Of a DNA stretch of 57,459 nucleotides, positions 17,653 to 25,905 are shown piece after piece; within the stretch, counting starts at the first letter, position 1, and the number at the start of each line of letters is the position of its first letter. The position numbers and the translations under genes are program-made. The stretch lies in the NCBI RefSeq assembly GCF_003583765.1, contig NZ_QXQA01000025.1, positions 1 to 57,459 on the forward strand. Reading direction: 5' to 3'. This DNA comes from Paenibacillus nanensis. GTDB taxonomy: Bacteria > Bacillota > Bacilli > Paenibacillales > Paenibacillaceae. A model generated the notes under the pieces. That model ran no database searches. It had not been told where the DNA came from and worked only from the letters and a program-made list of their open reading frames with translations.

Positions 17653-18375
17653 ATGGATAAGACGACGCAATGGTTTGTTGCCGCGCTGGAGGAGAAAGGG
17701 ATTTCTCTTTCTCCCCGCCAGCTCGAGCAATTCGAGACGTATTTCACGATGCTGGTTGATTGGAACGATAGAATGAATTTGACGGGAATTACCGAACGTG
17801 ACGCTGTCTATGAGAAGCATTTTTACGATTCGGTTTCTCTCTCCTTCTTTGTAGACCTTAACCAAGTTGGCAGCATCGCTGATATTGGCTCTGGAGCGGG
17901 CTTTCCAAGCATTCCGCTTAAAATTTGTTTCCCTCACCTTAAGGTACTTATCGTAGATTCCTTAAATAAGCGAATCGGTTTTCTAAAGGCGCTTTCTGAG
18001 GCGCTCGGCCTGGAACAGGTTGAATGCGTTCATGGCCGCGCGGAGGATATTGCAAGAATGCCGGAATATAGAGACCGGTTCGATTTGGCGACTGCTCGAG
18101 CGGTTGCCAGATTAAATGTATTGAATGAGTTTTGCTTACCTTTTGTGAAGCCGGGCGGTTTCTTCGCGGCAATGAAGGGCTCTCAGTCTGATGAAGAGGT
18201 GAAGGAGGCTGCAGTTAGCCTGCGCGAGCTGAAAGGACGTTTGAAATCCGAGTTTGGATTCAGCCTGCCACATGAGCAAGCGGAACGTCACATTGTACTC
18301 GTTGAGAAGAAAGAACCGACGCCGCGCAAATATCCAAGAAAAGCAGGTACACCTTTGAAGCAGCCTTTGATTTAA
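17653..18375 (+). CDS. rsmG: 16S rRNA (guanine-N7) methyltransferase RsmG
   Basis: SAM-dependent methyltransferase that modifies G527 of 16S rRNA (E. coli numbering). It is 240 residues. The SAM-binding motif I is DIGSGAGFPSIPLK near residue 78; LVDWNDRMNLTGI is the family N-terminal signature. The C terminus ends with the basic RKYPRKAGTPLKQPL motif of this family. Loss of this gene gives low-level streptomycin resistance in other bacteria. The parS site lies 16 bases after its stop. Confidence 0.97.
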   Translation: MDKTTQWFVAALEEKGISLSPRQLEQFETYFTMLVDWNDRMNLTGITERDAVYEKHFYDSVSLSFFVDLNQVGSIADIGSGAGFPSIPLKICFPHLKVLIVDSLNKRIGFLKALSEALGLEQVECVHGRAEDIARMPEYRDRFDLATARAVARLNVLNEFCLPFVKPGGFFAAMKGSQSDEEVKEAAVSLRELKGRLKSEFGFSLPHEQAERHIVLVEKKEPTPRKYPRKAGTPLKQPLI

Positions 18376-18391
18376 TACGTAAAAGGTAAAA

Positions 18392-18407
18392 TGTTTCACG
18401 TGAAACA
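18392..18407. promoter_or_regulatory. parS: parS centromere site
   Basis: TGTTTCACGTGAAACA, a perfect 16-base palindrome identical to the Bacillus parS consensus. Spo0J/ParB loads here and spreads to recruit SMC and Soj. It lies between rsmG and noc, about 6.5 kb from oriC. Confidence 0.96.
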
Positions 18408-18427
18408 TTTATATCGTCAGTTTATGG

Positions 18428-18595
18428 ATGATGCCGGTAGTGCCAGAACGATTTGCCGATCTAGGATTAAGGCAGAGTGATGGACAAGCTCCTGACTTTG
18501 AGAGGTTTTTGACAGAAAATCAGCTCAATCCAAAGGAAGACGTTTCCGAGCCTTCATTGTTTAAACGAAAAGATCTATTGTCAGGACTTGTCTAA
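18428..18595 (+). other. Possible 55-residue ORF or gene remnant between rsmG and noc
   Basis: An open frame starting MMPVVPERFADLGL and ending KRKDLLSGLV reads like protein sequence (balanced charge, no low complexity). It has no convincing ribosome binding site at the ATG (18428) or at the GTG at 18440, and no family was recognised. It may be a decayed gene or a chance frame. The rest of the 597-base interval from 18376 to 18972 holds the parS site and AT-rich sequence with no other supportable gene. Confidence 0.25.
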
Positions 18596-18972
18596 AAAGC
18601 TTAAGCGGCAATACTTTAAGCAAGTTGTGACAAAATTTTGTTTGGAAATATATTTAAAGTGAAAATCGCGCATCAAATCACTCTGTCAAGCAGGAGATTA
18701 CTCGAAGAGAGTCGAATTTAACTATTTGACGGAATTTCCTCTCAACAATGAGCGGGTCTTTCTCTTCGAAACATACCTAAGTGTCGATGCTATGCTACAT
18801 AAGTATGTGCGGCTTAGGATATACCACATAAGACTTTATAGGCTTCCGGACAGACGGAACGCTAATCTCTTATTGGCGATAATACCTGCCTCTATGCTTG
18901 CGAATCGAGTTTGTTACGCGAATTCATTCGATAGAGGTTTACTCATCACATAATTGGGTGGTAGTAATCGAT

Positions 18973-19791
18973 ATGAAAGAACAATTCTCTCGTTTGTTCG
19001 GTTTGAGTGAACAACGCTCGGGTCAAGAAGAAGTGAGACAAATACCGGTTGGCGACATTGATACGAGTCCTTTTCAGCCTCGTACGGTGTTCGATGATGA
19101 ACGGATAGACGAGCTGTGTCAGACTATTAAGACACATGGCGTCATCCAACCGATCGTTGTTCGTGTCCGCAATAATCGGTATGAGATTATTGCAGGGGAG
19201 AGACGTTGGCGCGCAGTCACGAAGCTTGGATATGAAACCATTCCGGCGATTGTGCGTGAATTCAATGATTCGCAGACAGCCTCCATCGCTCTAATAGAGA
19301 ATCTTCAGCGGGAAGGTCTAACTGCCGTTGAAGAAGCGGTCGCTTATCAGAAGCTGATCGAGCTCCATCATTTAACGCAGGAGAGTCTTGCACAGCGTCT
19401 GGGCAAAAGTCAGTCAACGATTGCGAATAAACTTCGTTTGCTTGCGCTGCCGGAATCGGTCAAGCTTGCTCTAATGGAACGTAAAATAACGGAACGTCAT
19501 GCGCGCGCTCTGCTTTCGCTTGATTCCGAGGAGCTTCAATTGAAGGTTCTTGAGGAAATTTTGACGAAAGAATTGAATGTGAAGCAGACAGAGGTCCGCA
19601 TTGCTTTTCTGAAGGAAGCGGCAAAAGCAAAAAAAGTGAAACGCATCTCGTTTACCAAAGATGTACGTTTGGCATTAAATACGATTAGACAATCGATCGA
19701 AATGGTGTCCGGCTCTGGTCTTCAAATTAAGACAAATGAGAAGGATCATGAGGATCATTACGAAATCGTCATTCAAATTCCAAAACGTTAA
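18973..19791 (+). CDS. noc: Nucleoid occlusion protein Noc
   Basis: ParB-family DNA- and CTP-binding protein that blocks cell division over the nucleoid. It is 272 residues starting MKEQFSRLFGL. The N-terminal amphipathic membrane-targeting helix, the ParB/Srx motif (FQPRTVFDDERI, GERRWRA), and the helix-turn-helix (LAQRLGKSQSTIANKLRL) are present in order. An in-frame ATG 25 codons upstream lacks the family start and was not chosen. It precedes soj and spo0J, the standard order. Confidence 0.93.
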   Translation: MKEQFSRLFGLSEQRSGQEEVRQIPVGDIDTSPFQPRTVFDDERIDELCQTIKTHGVIQPIVVRVRNNRYEIIAGERRWRAVTKLGYETIPAIVREFNDSQTASIALIENLQREGLTAVEEAVAYQKLIELHHLTQESLAQRLGKSQSTIANKLRLLALPESVKLALMERKITERHARALLSLDSEELQLKVLEEILTKELNVKQTEVRIAFLKEAAKAKKVKRISFTKDVRLALNTIRQSIEMVSGSGLQIKTNEKDHEDHYEIVIQIPKR

Positions 19792-19834
19792 CCCTTATTG
19801 ACCTCATTAAACTTCATTTTCATCCATTCCAAGT

Positions 19835-19855
19835 GCCGCCTTCACTGAAGGCGGC
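19835..19855 (+). other. Perfect hairpin between noc and soj
   Basis: GCCGCCTTC, a 3-base loop, then GAAGGCGGC form a perfect 9-base stem with no T run after it. It lies between the noc stop and the soj start. It may stabilise or attenuate the transcript. No function is proven. Confidence 0.4.
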
Positions 19856-19897
19856 GATGCCATTTGTACAAAAGTTTCACTTATGAGGTGAGTTAGA

Positions 19898-20671
19898 TTG
19901 TCGAAAATTATTGCAATTGCCAATCAGAAAGGCGGTGTCGGTAAAACGACCACGTCTGTTAACTTAGCGGCGTGTCTCGCGTCTCTGGGCAAAAAAGTGC
20001 TGCTTGTTGATATCGATCCGCAAGGGAATACGACGAGCGGCTTGGGCATAAATAAAGCAGATGTTTCGAATTGTATTTATGATGTTCTAATTAATGAAGT
20101 CCATCCGAACGAAGCGATGGTTGAAACGAGTGTGCCAGGCCTTAAAGTGATTCCTGCCACCATTCAGCTGGCTGGCGCGGAAATTGAATTGGTTCCGACC
20201 ATATCACGCGAGCTTCGTTTGAAAAAGTCTCTTCATATGGTTAAAAACCAATTCGATTATATTTTGATTGATTGTCCGCCTTCTCTCGGCATTTTAACAA
20301 TCAATTCTTTGACTGCTGCAGATTCCGTCCTAATCCCCATCCAATGCGAATATTATGCTTTGGAAGGCTTAAGCCAATTGTTAAACACGGTTCGTCTGGT
20401 GCAGAAGCACCTGAACACAACGTTGCAAATTGAGGGAGTCCTGCTGACGATGCTTGATGCGAGGACCAACCTTGGCATACAGGTTATTGAGGAAGTAAAG
20501 AAATATTTTCAACAGAAGGTTTATCAAACGATTATTCCCCGTAATGTGCGGTTAAGCGAAGCGCCATCCCACGGGCAGGCTATTATCACATACGATCCAA
20601 GGTCGAAGGGTGCAGAAGTTTATCTAGAACTTGCGAAGGAAGTGATCATGTATGAGCAAGCGGCTAGGTAG
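19898..20671 (+). CDS. soj: Chromosome partitioning ATPase Soj (ParA)
   Basis: ParA/MinD-type ATPase that acts with Spo0J in origin segregation and regulates DnaA. It is 257 residues. The deviant Walker A motif is KGGVGKTTTSVN, preceded by IAIANQ, and the Walker B-like segment is DYILIDCPPSLG. The start is TTG at 19898 with GAGGTGA seven bases upstream. The end overlaps spo0J by 20 bases. Confidence 0.97.
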   Translation: MSKIIAIANQKGGVGKTTTSVNLAACLASLGKKVLLVDIDPQGNTTSGLGINKADVSNCIYDVLINEVHPNEAMVETSVPGLKVIPATIQLAGAEIELVPTISRELRLKKSLHMVKNQFDYILIDCPPSLGILTINSLTAADSVLIPIQCEYYALEGLSQLLNTVRLVQKHLNTTLQIEGVLLTMLDARTNLGIQVIEEVKKYFQQKVYQTIIPRNVRLSEAPSHGQAIITYDPRSKGAEVYLELAKEVIMYEQAAR

Positions 20672-21503
20672 AGGACTTGACGCATTAATTCCATCGTTGT
20701 CTGTTAACGATGATGATAAGGTCATTGAAGTTCCTCTAACACAGCTACGGCCCAACCCGTATCAACCGCGTAAAACATTTGATGAAGACTCCATCAAAGA
20801 ATTGGCAGAATCCATTAAGCAGCATGGCGTCATTCAGCCTATTATCGTAAGAACGGTGCTAAAGGGTTACGAAATTATTGCGGGCGAGCGACGCTTCCGT
20901 GCTTCGCAATATTGCGGCAACACAACGATTCCGGCAGTTGTGCGAACCTTTTCCGACCAACAGGTCATGGAAATTGCTCTAATTGAAAACTTACAGCGTG
21001 AAGATTTGAATGCATTAGAAGTTGCAATCGCCTATCAAGCGTTAATGGATAAGTTCAATCTTACGCAGGAAGAGTTAAGCTTGAAGGTGGGGAAATCCCG
21101 TTCACACATCGCTAACTTCGTAAGACTGCTAAGCTTGCCTGCTGAGATCAAGGAATATGTTTCACGTGGAACAATTTCGATGGGACATGCAAGAGCGCTT
21201 GCGGGCATTAAGGAGCAATCCGTTCAGAAGGAGCTGGCGGAACAAACGGTTAGCCAAGAGTGGAGTGTACGTGAGCTGGAAGATGCCATTCAGAAGCTTG
21301 ATACGAGGCAGGTTCCGGAGCAAAAAACACAGAAACAAAAGAAAAGAGATCCATATATCGAATCGTTAGAGGAAACGCTGCGCGAGCGTTTCAAAACGAC
21401 AGTAAAAATAAAGCAGCAGAAGGATAAAGGGAAAATCGAGCTACAATACTATAATAAGCAAGACTTGGAGCGCTTGTTGGAGCTGCTTCAGAGGCTGGCT
21501 TAG
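20652..21503 (+). CDS. parB: Chromosome partitioning protein Spo0J (ParB)
   Basis: CTP-dependent DNA clamp that binds parS. It is 283 residues starting MSKRLGRGLDALIPSL. The ParB/Srx region shows PNPYQPRKTFDE, GERRFRA and ENLQREDLN; the helix-turn-helix is LSLKVGKSRSHIANFVRL. The C-terminal dimerisation helix is rich in Lys and Glu. A parS site lies inside the gene (21158-21173), as in Bacillus subtilis. Confidence 0.97.
   Translation: MSKRLGRGLDALIPSLSVNDDDKVIEVPLTQLRPNPYQPRKTFDEDSIKELAESIKQHGVIQPIIVRTVLKGYEIIAGERRFRASQYCGNTTIPAVVRTFSDQQVMEIALIENLQREDLNALEVAIAYQALMDKFNLTQEELSLKVGKSRSHIANFVRLLSLPAEIKEYVSRGTISMGHARALAGIKEQSVQKELAEQTVSQEWSVRELEDAIQKLDTRQVPEQKTQKQKKRDPYIESLEETLRERFKTTVKIKQQKDKGKIELQYYNKQDLERLLELLQRLA
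21158..21173. promoter_or_regulatory. parS: parS site within spo0J
   Basis: TGTTTCACGTGGAACA, whose reverse complement TGTTCCACGTGAAACA fits the Bacillus consensus TGTTNCACGTGAAACA exactly. It is inside the coding sequence, at the codons for an EYVSRGTIS segment. Confidence 0.92.
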
Positions 21504-21517
21504 AACAGGGTAAAGCA

Positions 21518-21580
21518 GTGGCATATCGAAGTTGTAATCTTTCCCATGAAGGATTAAACTAAGATATGCCATTATTGTTT
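21518..21580 (+). terminator. Two-part hairpin after spo0J, probable terminator
   Basis: The outer stem TGGCATATC/GATATGCCA (21519-21527 and 21563-21571) encloses an inner hairpin (AATCTTTC/GAAGGATT), and the sequence then runs TTATTGTTT. This fits an intrinsic terminator closing the noc-soj-spo0J transcript. Confidence 0.6.
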
Positions 21581-21644
21581 AGGTGGAAAATTGAAAAAAA
21601 TAAGCAGTGTAGTTGGGATGGAGATTGGGGAGGGAGTAAGGGTG

Positions 21645-22811
21645 ATGGCAGAGAGAACATTGATTTATTTGGACCATGCAGCCACTTCATGGCCGAAGCC
21701 CCCAGAGGTTACGGATGCAGTTATGAAAGCCATGCTTCATGACGCGGCGAATCCTGGGAGAGGCAGTCATGCGATGGCCGTAAGAGCGAGCCGGATCTTA
21801 TTTGATACGCGAAAACAGCTTGCGAAGCTGTTTAATATAAGAAACCCTAATGACATCGCATTTACCTCGAATACAACAATGGCGCTGAATATGGCGATCA
21901 AAGGTTTCGTAAAACCCGGCGACCATGTCATTGCGACTAGCGTTGAACATAACTCCGTTCGACGACCTCTCCATTACCTGGAACAGCAGATGAAGCTAGA
22001 AGTTACCTACATGGAGTCTGATACGACGGGTAGAATAAGGGTGGAAGCGATTGAGGATGCCATTCAGCCCAATACTTCGCTTATGATTGTCAATCACAGT
22101 TCGAATCTGCTGGGAACGATTCTGCCAGTAGCTGATATCGGTGCAATTGCAAAAAAACACGGCGTTAAGCTGCTGGTTGATGCAGCTCAGAGCGCCGGAA
22201 TCCTGCCGGTGGATGTTCAGGCAATGGGAATCCACATGCTTGCTTTTCCAGGCCATAAAGGTCTTCTTGGACCGCAAGGCACAGGAGGGCTCTATATTGC
22301 CCCAGAGCTTGAGTTAGAGCCGCTGCTGCACGGAGGGACGGGGAGCCAGTCTGAGGCGCCGCATCAGCCTCTCGTTCGCCCTGACCGATACGAAGCAGGA
22401 ACGCAAAATACACCTGGCTTAGCGGGCTTGCAGGCTGGTGTCAGACATGTTCTGAGTGAAACTGTCGAGCGGATCTACGCCCATGAATGGGAGCTGACCC
22501 AACGGCTAATCGAAGGGCTGAATGGGGTGGAAGGTATTCATGTAATGGGTCCTTCATTAGGGGAAGCGAGAACAGGCATCGTTGCATTTTATTTAGATGG
22601 AATTGATCCTTCAGAGTTGTCGTTTATTCTGGATCAGCATTATCACATTGCGGTTAGGGCAGGGTTTCATTGCACGCCGCTTGCGCATGCTGCCGCGGGA
22701 ACTTCTTCAACAGGAGCAGTACGGGCAAGCGTGGGGTATTCTACAACAGTCGATGAAGTCGATGCATGCATTCAAGCTGTAAAAGAGATTAGAGAGCAAT
22801 ATCGCATATAG
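21645..22811 (+). CDS. Class-V aminotransferase, cysteine desulfurase-like
   Basis: PLP enzyme of the cysteine desulfurase/selenocysteine lyase group, 388 residues. YLDHAATSWPKP at the N terminus, VDAAQSAG (PLP contacts), the PLP lysine in FPGHKGLLGPQG and the catalytic cysteine region AGFHCTPLAH are all intact, so sulfur or selenium mobilisation from cysteine or selenocysteine is plausible. It resembles the clade whose true substrate is unsettled. The start ATG at 21645 follows GGAGGGAG; a TTG at 21591 is also open. The nearby DUF3343 protein could be an acceptor. Confidence 0.88.
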   Translation: MAERTLIYLDHAATSWPKPPEVTDAVMKAMLHDAANPGRGSHAMAVRASRILFDTRKQLAKLFNIRNPNDIAFTSNTTMALNMAIKGFVKPGDHVIATSVEHNSVRRPLHYLEQQMKLEVTYMESDTTGRIRVEAIEDAIQPNTSLMIVNHSSNLLGTILPVADIGAIAKKHGVKLLVDAAQSAGILPVDVQAMGIHMLAFPGHKGLLGPQGTGGLYIAPELELEPLLHGGTGSQSEAPHQPLVRPDRYEAGTQNTPGLAGLQAGVRHVLSETVERIYAHEWELTQRLIEGLNGVEGIHVMGPSLGEARTGIVAFYLDGIDPSELSFILDQHYHIAVRAGFHCTPLAHAAAGTSSTGAVRASVGYSTTVDEVDACIQAVKEIREQYRI

Positions 22812-22825
22812 GGGATGGGTCAGAA

Positions 22826-23308
22826 ATGGACGAATGGTACTTGGAACCGGTATTTATGATTACCGTTGGAATTGCTGCTGTTGTTATACTGCTTATCATT
22901 TGGTTATCGGTTCTAGGTTCAAGGTTGAAAAAGCTTAGGAAGCAATATGTCGCCGTAATGGGGAATACAGGCGTAACAAATATCGAAGATGTTGTCGTTG
23001 AAATGAAGAACATGCTTCAGTCACAGAGGGAGCAGATCGAATCTCTGCAAAATCAGCTCAAATCGGTACAGCAAGCCGTGCCGAAAATGAAAAGTAAGCT
23101 CGGTATTATCCGTTATAATGCATTTTCCGATTCGGGCAGCGACTTGAGCTTTTCCCTTGCCATTGTGAATGAAGAGAAGGACGGCGCTGTATTCTCGGGC
23201 TTGCATAGCCGTGATAACTCTTACGTCTATGCGAAGCCTCTCGAAAAGGGCGAATCCAACTATACGCTGACGCCGGAAGAACGAAAGGCGATTGAAGCGG
23301 CCAAATAA
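22826..23308 (+). CDS. DUF4446 membrane-anchored protein
   Basis: A 160-residue protein with one N-terminal membrane segment (about 10-30), a short coiled-coil-like region with many Gln, Glu and Lys (60-90), and a conserved C-terminal domain containing GIIRYNAFSDSGSDLSFSLA and GAVFSGLHSRDNSYVYAKP. This matches the DUF4446 family often found near parB in Bacillales. Function unknown. Lies 14 bases after the aminotransferase. Confidence 0.88.
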   Translation: MDEWYLEPVFMITVGIAAVVILLIIWLSVLGSRLKKLRKQYVAVMGNTGVTNIEDVVVEMKNMLQSQREQIESLQNQLKSVQQAVPKMKSKLGIIRYNAFSDSGSDLSFSLAIVNEEKDGAVFSGLHSRDNSYVYAKPLEKGESNYTLTPEERKAIEAAK

Positions 23309-23322
23309 TAACCGAACGCAAA

Positions 23323-23931
23323 TTATGAGAGATCAGCGGCTGCCGTTTGATCGCGGACGGAAGATGGAATATGCATGTGATTCGCAATGGCCGTAAATAG
23401 GCTGATCGCAATAATGTCGGACATGCGCATAACCAGGTGTAATCGTGTATTTTGCAGGACGAAATACTCCATAAAACCGCCGACGTTCACAATGCCGGTC
23501 ACATGAATATCGCCAACGGGAGGAAGCTCTTTGTTAACGCCGGCGCCTGGTCTAACCGGTCCTTCGCCGACTTGAATACAGCCGACGCTGGACACTTGGC
23601 CTAAACATGCGTCAATGCCGATGATGAAAGGATGTGCGAACTTGCGGTTAATTTCCGCAAGCGTTTCTTCCAAATTCATCGCATGAACGGGCTCCTCCAG
23701 CGTGCCATAAAGATGAAAGTGCTGACTCCTATACTTCAGTAAGGCAGTGCCGATGAGCGGGCCGAGCGCATCTCCGGTTGAACGGTCTGTTCCGATGCAG
23801 ACGATGACGATCGGGCGATTCTTAGGAACCTCCATCAGGAAGCCGGACAAACGGTTAACCAATAAGCCGACAATGTTAGAGGACGTATAAGGTACTTTAA
23901 ATGGCGCATCCTTCATAAATGGTAGTTTCAT
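23323..23931 (-). CDS. yyaC: Sporulation protein YyaC (GPR-like protease fold)
   Basis: A 202-residue protein of the YyaC family, related to the spore germination protease GPR. The signatures VCIGTDRSTGDALGPLIGT and GIDACLGQ, and the PGAGVNKELPPVGDIHVTGIVN segment, are clear. It is on the strand opposite to its neighbours, so it is transcribed separately, as expected for a sporulation gene. Its exact role in spores is not established. Confidence 0.93.
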   Translation of the reverse strand: MKLPFMKDAPFKVPYTSSNIVGLLVNRLSGFLMEVPKNRPIVIVCIGTDRSTGDALGPLIGTALLKYRSQHFHLYGTLEEPVHAMNLEETLAEINRKFAHPFIIGIDACLGQVSSVGCIQVGEGPVRPGAGVNKELPPVGDIHVTGIVNVGGFMEYFVLQNTRLHLVMRMSDIIAISLFTAIANHMHIPSSVRDQTAAADLS

Positions 23932-24033
23932 AGAATCCCTCCCGCAACGCTTATATGATACTAGTATATGGATGGGACAACCATTTTATACGTAGAGGCA
24001 TCATGGAAATATGGAAAGGAAGAGACATGGCCG

Positions 24034-24276
24034 ATGATGCTTATTGCATTTGATTCGACGCAGCAGGCCCTTCGGGCGGAGATGCTGCTGGAATACGCGG
24101 AGATTGAGATAGACATCTGTCCGACTCCGAAAGAAATAACGGCAGGCTGCGCGCTGTCGATTCATTTTCCGGAGGATGATCTGAATATGGTAAAGCAGGT
24201 CATTGAGCAGGAGTCCGTGGAAATAAGGGGGATCTTCAAACCAAGTTCGAACGGCTACGACGAAGTCGAGCTTTAA
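24034..24276 (+). CDS. DUF3343 protein, putative sulfur/selenium carrier-like
   Basis: An 80-residue protein starting MMLIAFDSTQQALRAEMLL. It has the family pattern with two cysteines in ICPTPKEITAGCALSI. This family has been proposed to be a sulfur or selenium carrier related to the C-terminal part of YedF. The start at 24034 is preceded by GGAAGAG at 9 bases; an upstream in-frame ATG at 23968 would add an unrelated leader. Proximity to a cysteine desulfurase-like enzyme supports, but does not prove, a role in sulfur transfer. Confidence 0.85.
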   Translation: MMLIAFDSTQQALRAEMLLEYAEIEIDICPTPKEITAGCALSIHFPEDDLNMVKQVIEQESVEIRGIFKPSSNGYDEVEL

Positions 24277-24300
24277 CTTCGCTGTAAATGGAGATGATGG

Positions 24301-25158
24301 ATGATGGAGGAATGGTATAATAACCTGAAGACGCAGTTTAAGACCGGGGATTTATGGAATGAAATCGGTTTTACCCTGTTGCGGATCATGATCATACTGG
24401 TCATATGCCGGCTCATTATGTGGGTGCTGCATAAGACCATTGACCGTATCGTGCTGGAGAGGGCCAACAAGCATTCCGCCAATCAAGCACGGCGAATGAC
24501 GACAGTCGGCAAGCTCTTAAAGAACGTCATAACGTACATGATTTATTTTATCTCGTTTATGTTGATTTTATCGGAATTCGGCATTGATCTAGGACCGCTG
24601 CTTGCCGGTGCGGGAGTCGTCGGGATCGCCATCGGTTTTGGCGCGCAGAGCCTGGTGAAGGATATCCTCACCGGATTCTTTATTATTCTCGAGGACCAAT
24701 TCGCGGTGGGTGATGTTATACAGATCGGGCAATTTAAAGGCACCGTTGAAGTCATCGGGCTTCGTACCACGAAGATCTTAAGCTGGACGGGGGAAGTACA
24801 TATTGTGCCGAACGGGATGATCAATGAGGTTACGAACTTTTCGGTTAACAACTCGCTTGCGGTTGTCGATGTGATGGTGGCGTATGAAGCCGATGTGGAA
24901 AAAGCGATGGGCATAATTACACACACGATGAAGGAGCTGCAGCACGACGATCTCGTGAAGGAGCCGGAGGTGCTGGGCGTGCAGCTGATGTCGGCTACGG
25001 CTGTTACGATCCGTGTCATCGCCGAATGTAGGCCGAATACACACCACGCGATTGCGAGATTAATGAATAAAGAAATGAAGGAGGCCTTCGATCGGAACGG
25101 GATCGAAATTCCGTATCCGAGGATGGTGACATATCAACGAGGCTTCAAGGAGGGGTAG
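24301..25158 (+). CDS. mscS: Small-conductance mechanosensitive channel MscS
   Basis: A 285-residue channel of the MscS/YkuT family that opens under membrane tension to release solutes after hypo-osmotic shock. It has three membrane segments. The pore helix and glycine-rich packing region are seen in GAGVVGIAIGFGAQSLVKDI. The beta domain follows (QFAVGDVIQIGQFKGTVEVI), then the C-terminal vestibule domain. ATG at 24301 with GGAG seven bases upstream. Confidence 0.95.
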   Translation: MMEEWYNNLKTQFKTGDLWNEIGFTLLRIMIILVICRLIMWVLHKTIDRIVLERANKHSANQARRMTTVGKLLKNVITYMIYFISFMLILSEFGIDLGPLLAGAGVVGIAIGFGAQSLVKDILTGFFIILEDQFAVGDVIQIGQFKGTVEVIGLRTTKILSWTGEVHIVPNGMINEVTNFSVNNSLAVVDVMVAYEADVEKAMGIITHTMKELQHDDLVKEPEVLGVQLMSATAVTIRVIAECRPNTHHAIARLMNKEMKEAFDRNGIEIPYPRMVTYQRGFKEG

Positions 25159-25161
25159 AGG

Positions 25162-25389
25162 ATGGAACGGAAATCGTTTGAGCTTGGGGATATCGTGCAA
25201 ATGAAGAAACAGCACCCCTGTGGAACAAATGAGATGGAAATTATCCGCATGGGGATGGATATTCGCATTAAGTGTGTAGGCTGCAAGCACAGCGTTCTTA
25301 TACCGCGGGCGAAGTTCGAGAAAAACATGAAAAAGGTGCTTCGTTCCAAAGCCAGCGAGGAAGGGCAGCAGGAAGAACAAGGAACCTAA
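25162..25389 (+). CDS. DUF951 small cysteine-containing protein
   Basis: A 75-residue protein starting MERKSFELGDIVQMKKQHPC. The pattern HPCG followed by CVGCKH suggests a zinc-binding fold. DUF951 proteins lie next to mscS and upstream of rpsF in many Bacillota. The gene starts three bases after the mscS stop and is probably cotranscribed. Molecular function unknown. Confidence 0.9.
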   Translation: MERKSFELGDIVQMKKQHPCGTNEMEIIRMGMDIRIKCVGCKHSVLIPRAKFEKNMKKVLRSKASEEGQQEEQGT

Positions 25390-25418
25390 AAAAATGTACA
25401 GGTTTACAAATTAAGTAC

Positions 25419-25447
25419 TTGCAAAAGTACAGGCCTTATGATATATT
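25419..25447 (+). promoter_or_regulatory. Promoter of tRNA-Ser
   Basis: TTGCAA (25419-25424), a 17-base spacer and TATATT (25442-25447) lie 13 bases before the mature tRNA 5' end, a good sigma-A promoter arrangement. Confidence 0.65.
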
Positions 25448-25460
25448 ATTTATTACATGC

Positions 25461-25551
25461 GGAGAGGTACCCAAGAGGCCCAAGGGGGCTGACTCGAAAT
25501 CAGCTAGGCGTGTCAAAGCGTGCGTGGGTTCGAATCCCACCCTCTCCGCCA
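25461..25551 (+). tRNA. trnS: tRNA-Ser (anticodon CGA)
   Basis: The acceptor stem GGAGAGG pairs with CCTCTCC (25541-25547), discriminator G, and CCA is encoded. The anticodon loop CTCGAAA gives CGA, reading UCG serine codons. A long variable arm (about TAGGCGTGTCAAAGCGTGC) marks it as a class II tRNA. The T-arm GTGGGTTCGAATCCCAC is perfect. It stands alone with its own promoter and terminators. Confidence 0.97.
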
Positions 25552-25568
25552 TAACTTATACCATGAAC

Positions 25569-25595
25569 AGCGATCTCATATGAGGTCGCTTTTTT
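25569..25595 (+). terminator. Terminator after tRNA-Ser
   Basis: AGCGATCTCATATGAGGTCGCT folds into an almost perfect hairpin followed by TTTTTT. A near-identical hairpin ends the sugar ABC operon at 29236. Confidence 0.88.
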
Positions 25596-25627
25596 AATTT
25601 TTACAGATGGCTAGTGACCTGTGATGG

Positions 25628-25672
25628 GCCTCTTGATGCGTTTGAATTGATACGCATCAAGAGGCTTTTTTT
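25628..25672 (+). terminator. Second tandem terminator before the ABC operon
   Basis: A perfect 14-base stem (25628-25641 and 25652-25665), a 10-base loop and seven T. It is stronger than the first terminator and isolates the ABC operon from tRNA transcription. The 25673-25833 stretch after it shows no gene. Confidence 0.9.
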
Positions 25673-25833
25673 ATTGATAGAAGAAGGGACCACTGCGGGA
25701 TCGAATGTTCGTAAAATGCAAAGTTGCAGGTATCCCCTTAATAGATGATCCAGCTCTGATCAGTAGAATCAGCAGAAGAGGGGACAGGAAACAAAACCCA
25801 ATAAAAGTGGAATTATTCCCAACGATCGTCCCC

Positions 25834-25881
25834 TTACGAGCAATTACTTCCAAAACTATACTGTAAATGTTAGCGGTTTCA
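25834..25881 (+). promoter_or_regulatory. Candidate promoter with catabolite-responsive (cre) site
   Basis: TTACGA (25834-25839), a 17-base spacer and TATACT (25857-25862) form a moderate sigma-A promoter. Just downstream, TGTTAGCGGTTTCA (25868-25881) matches the Bacillus cre consensus TGWAANCGNTNWCA with one mismatch. CcpA bound there would block transcription of the ABC operon when preferred sugars are present. Confidence 0.6.
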
Positions 25882-25905
25882 TCTATTAAAAGGAGGACAA
25901 GGAAA

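Noticed and set aside
18726..18953. 75-codon TTG-started frame before noc
   Set aside because: No ribosome binding site, biased toward Arg and Leu, no family resemblance; treated as noncoding.
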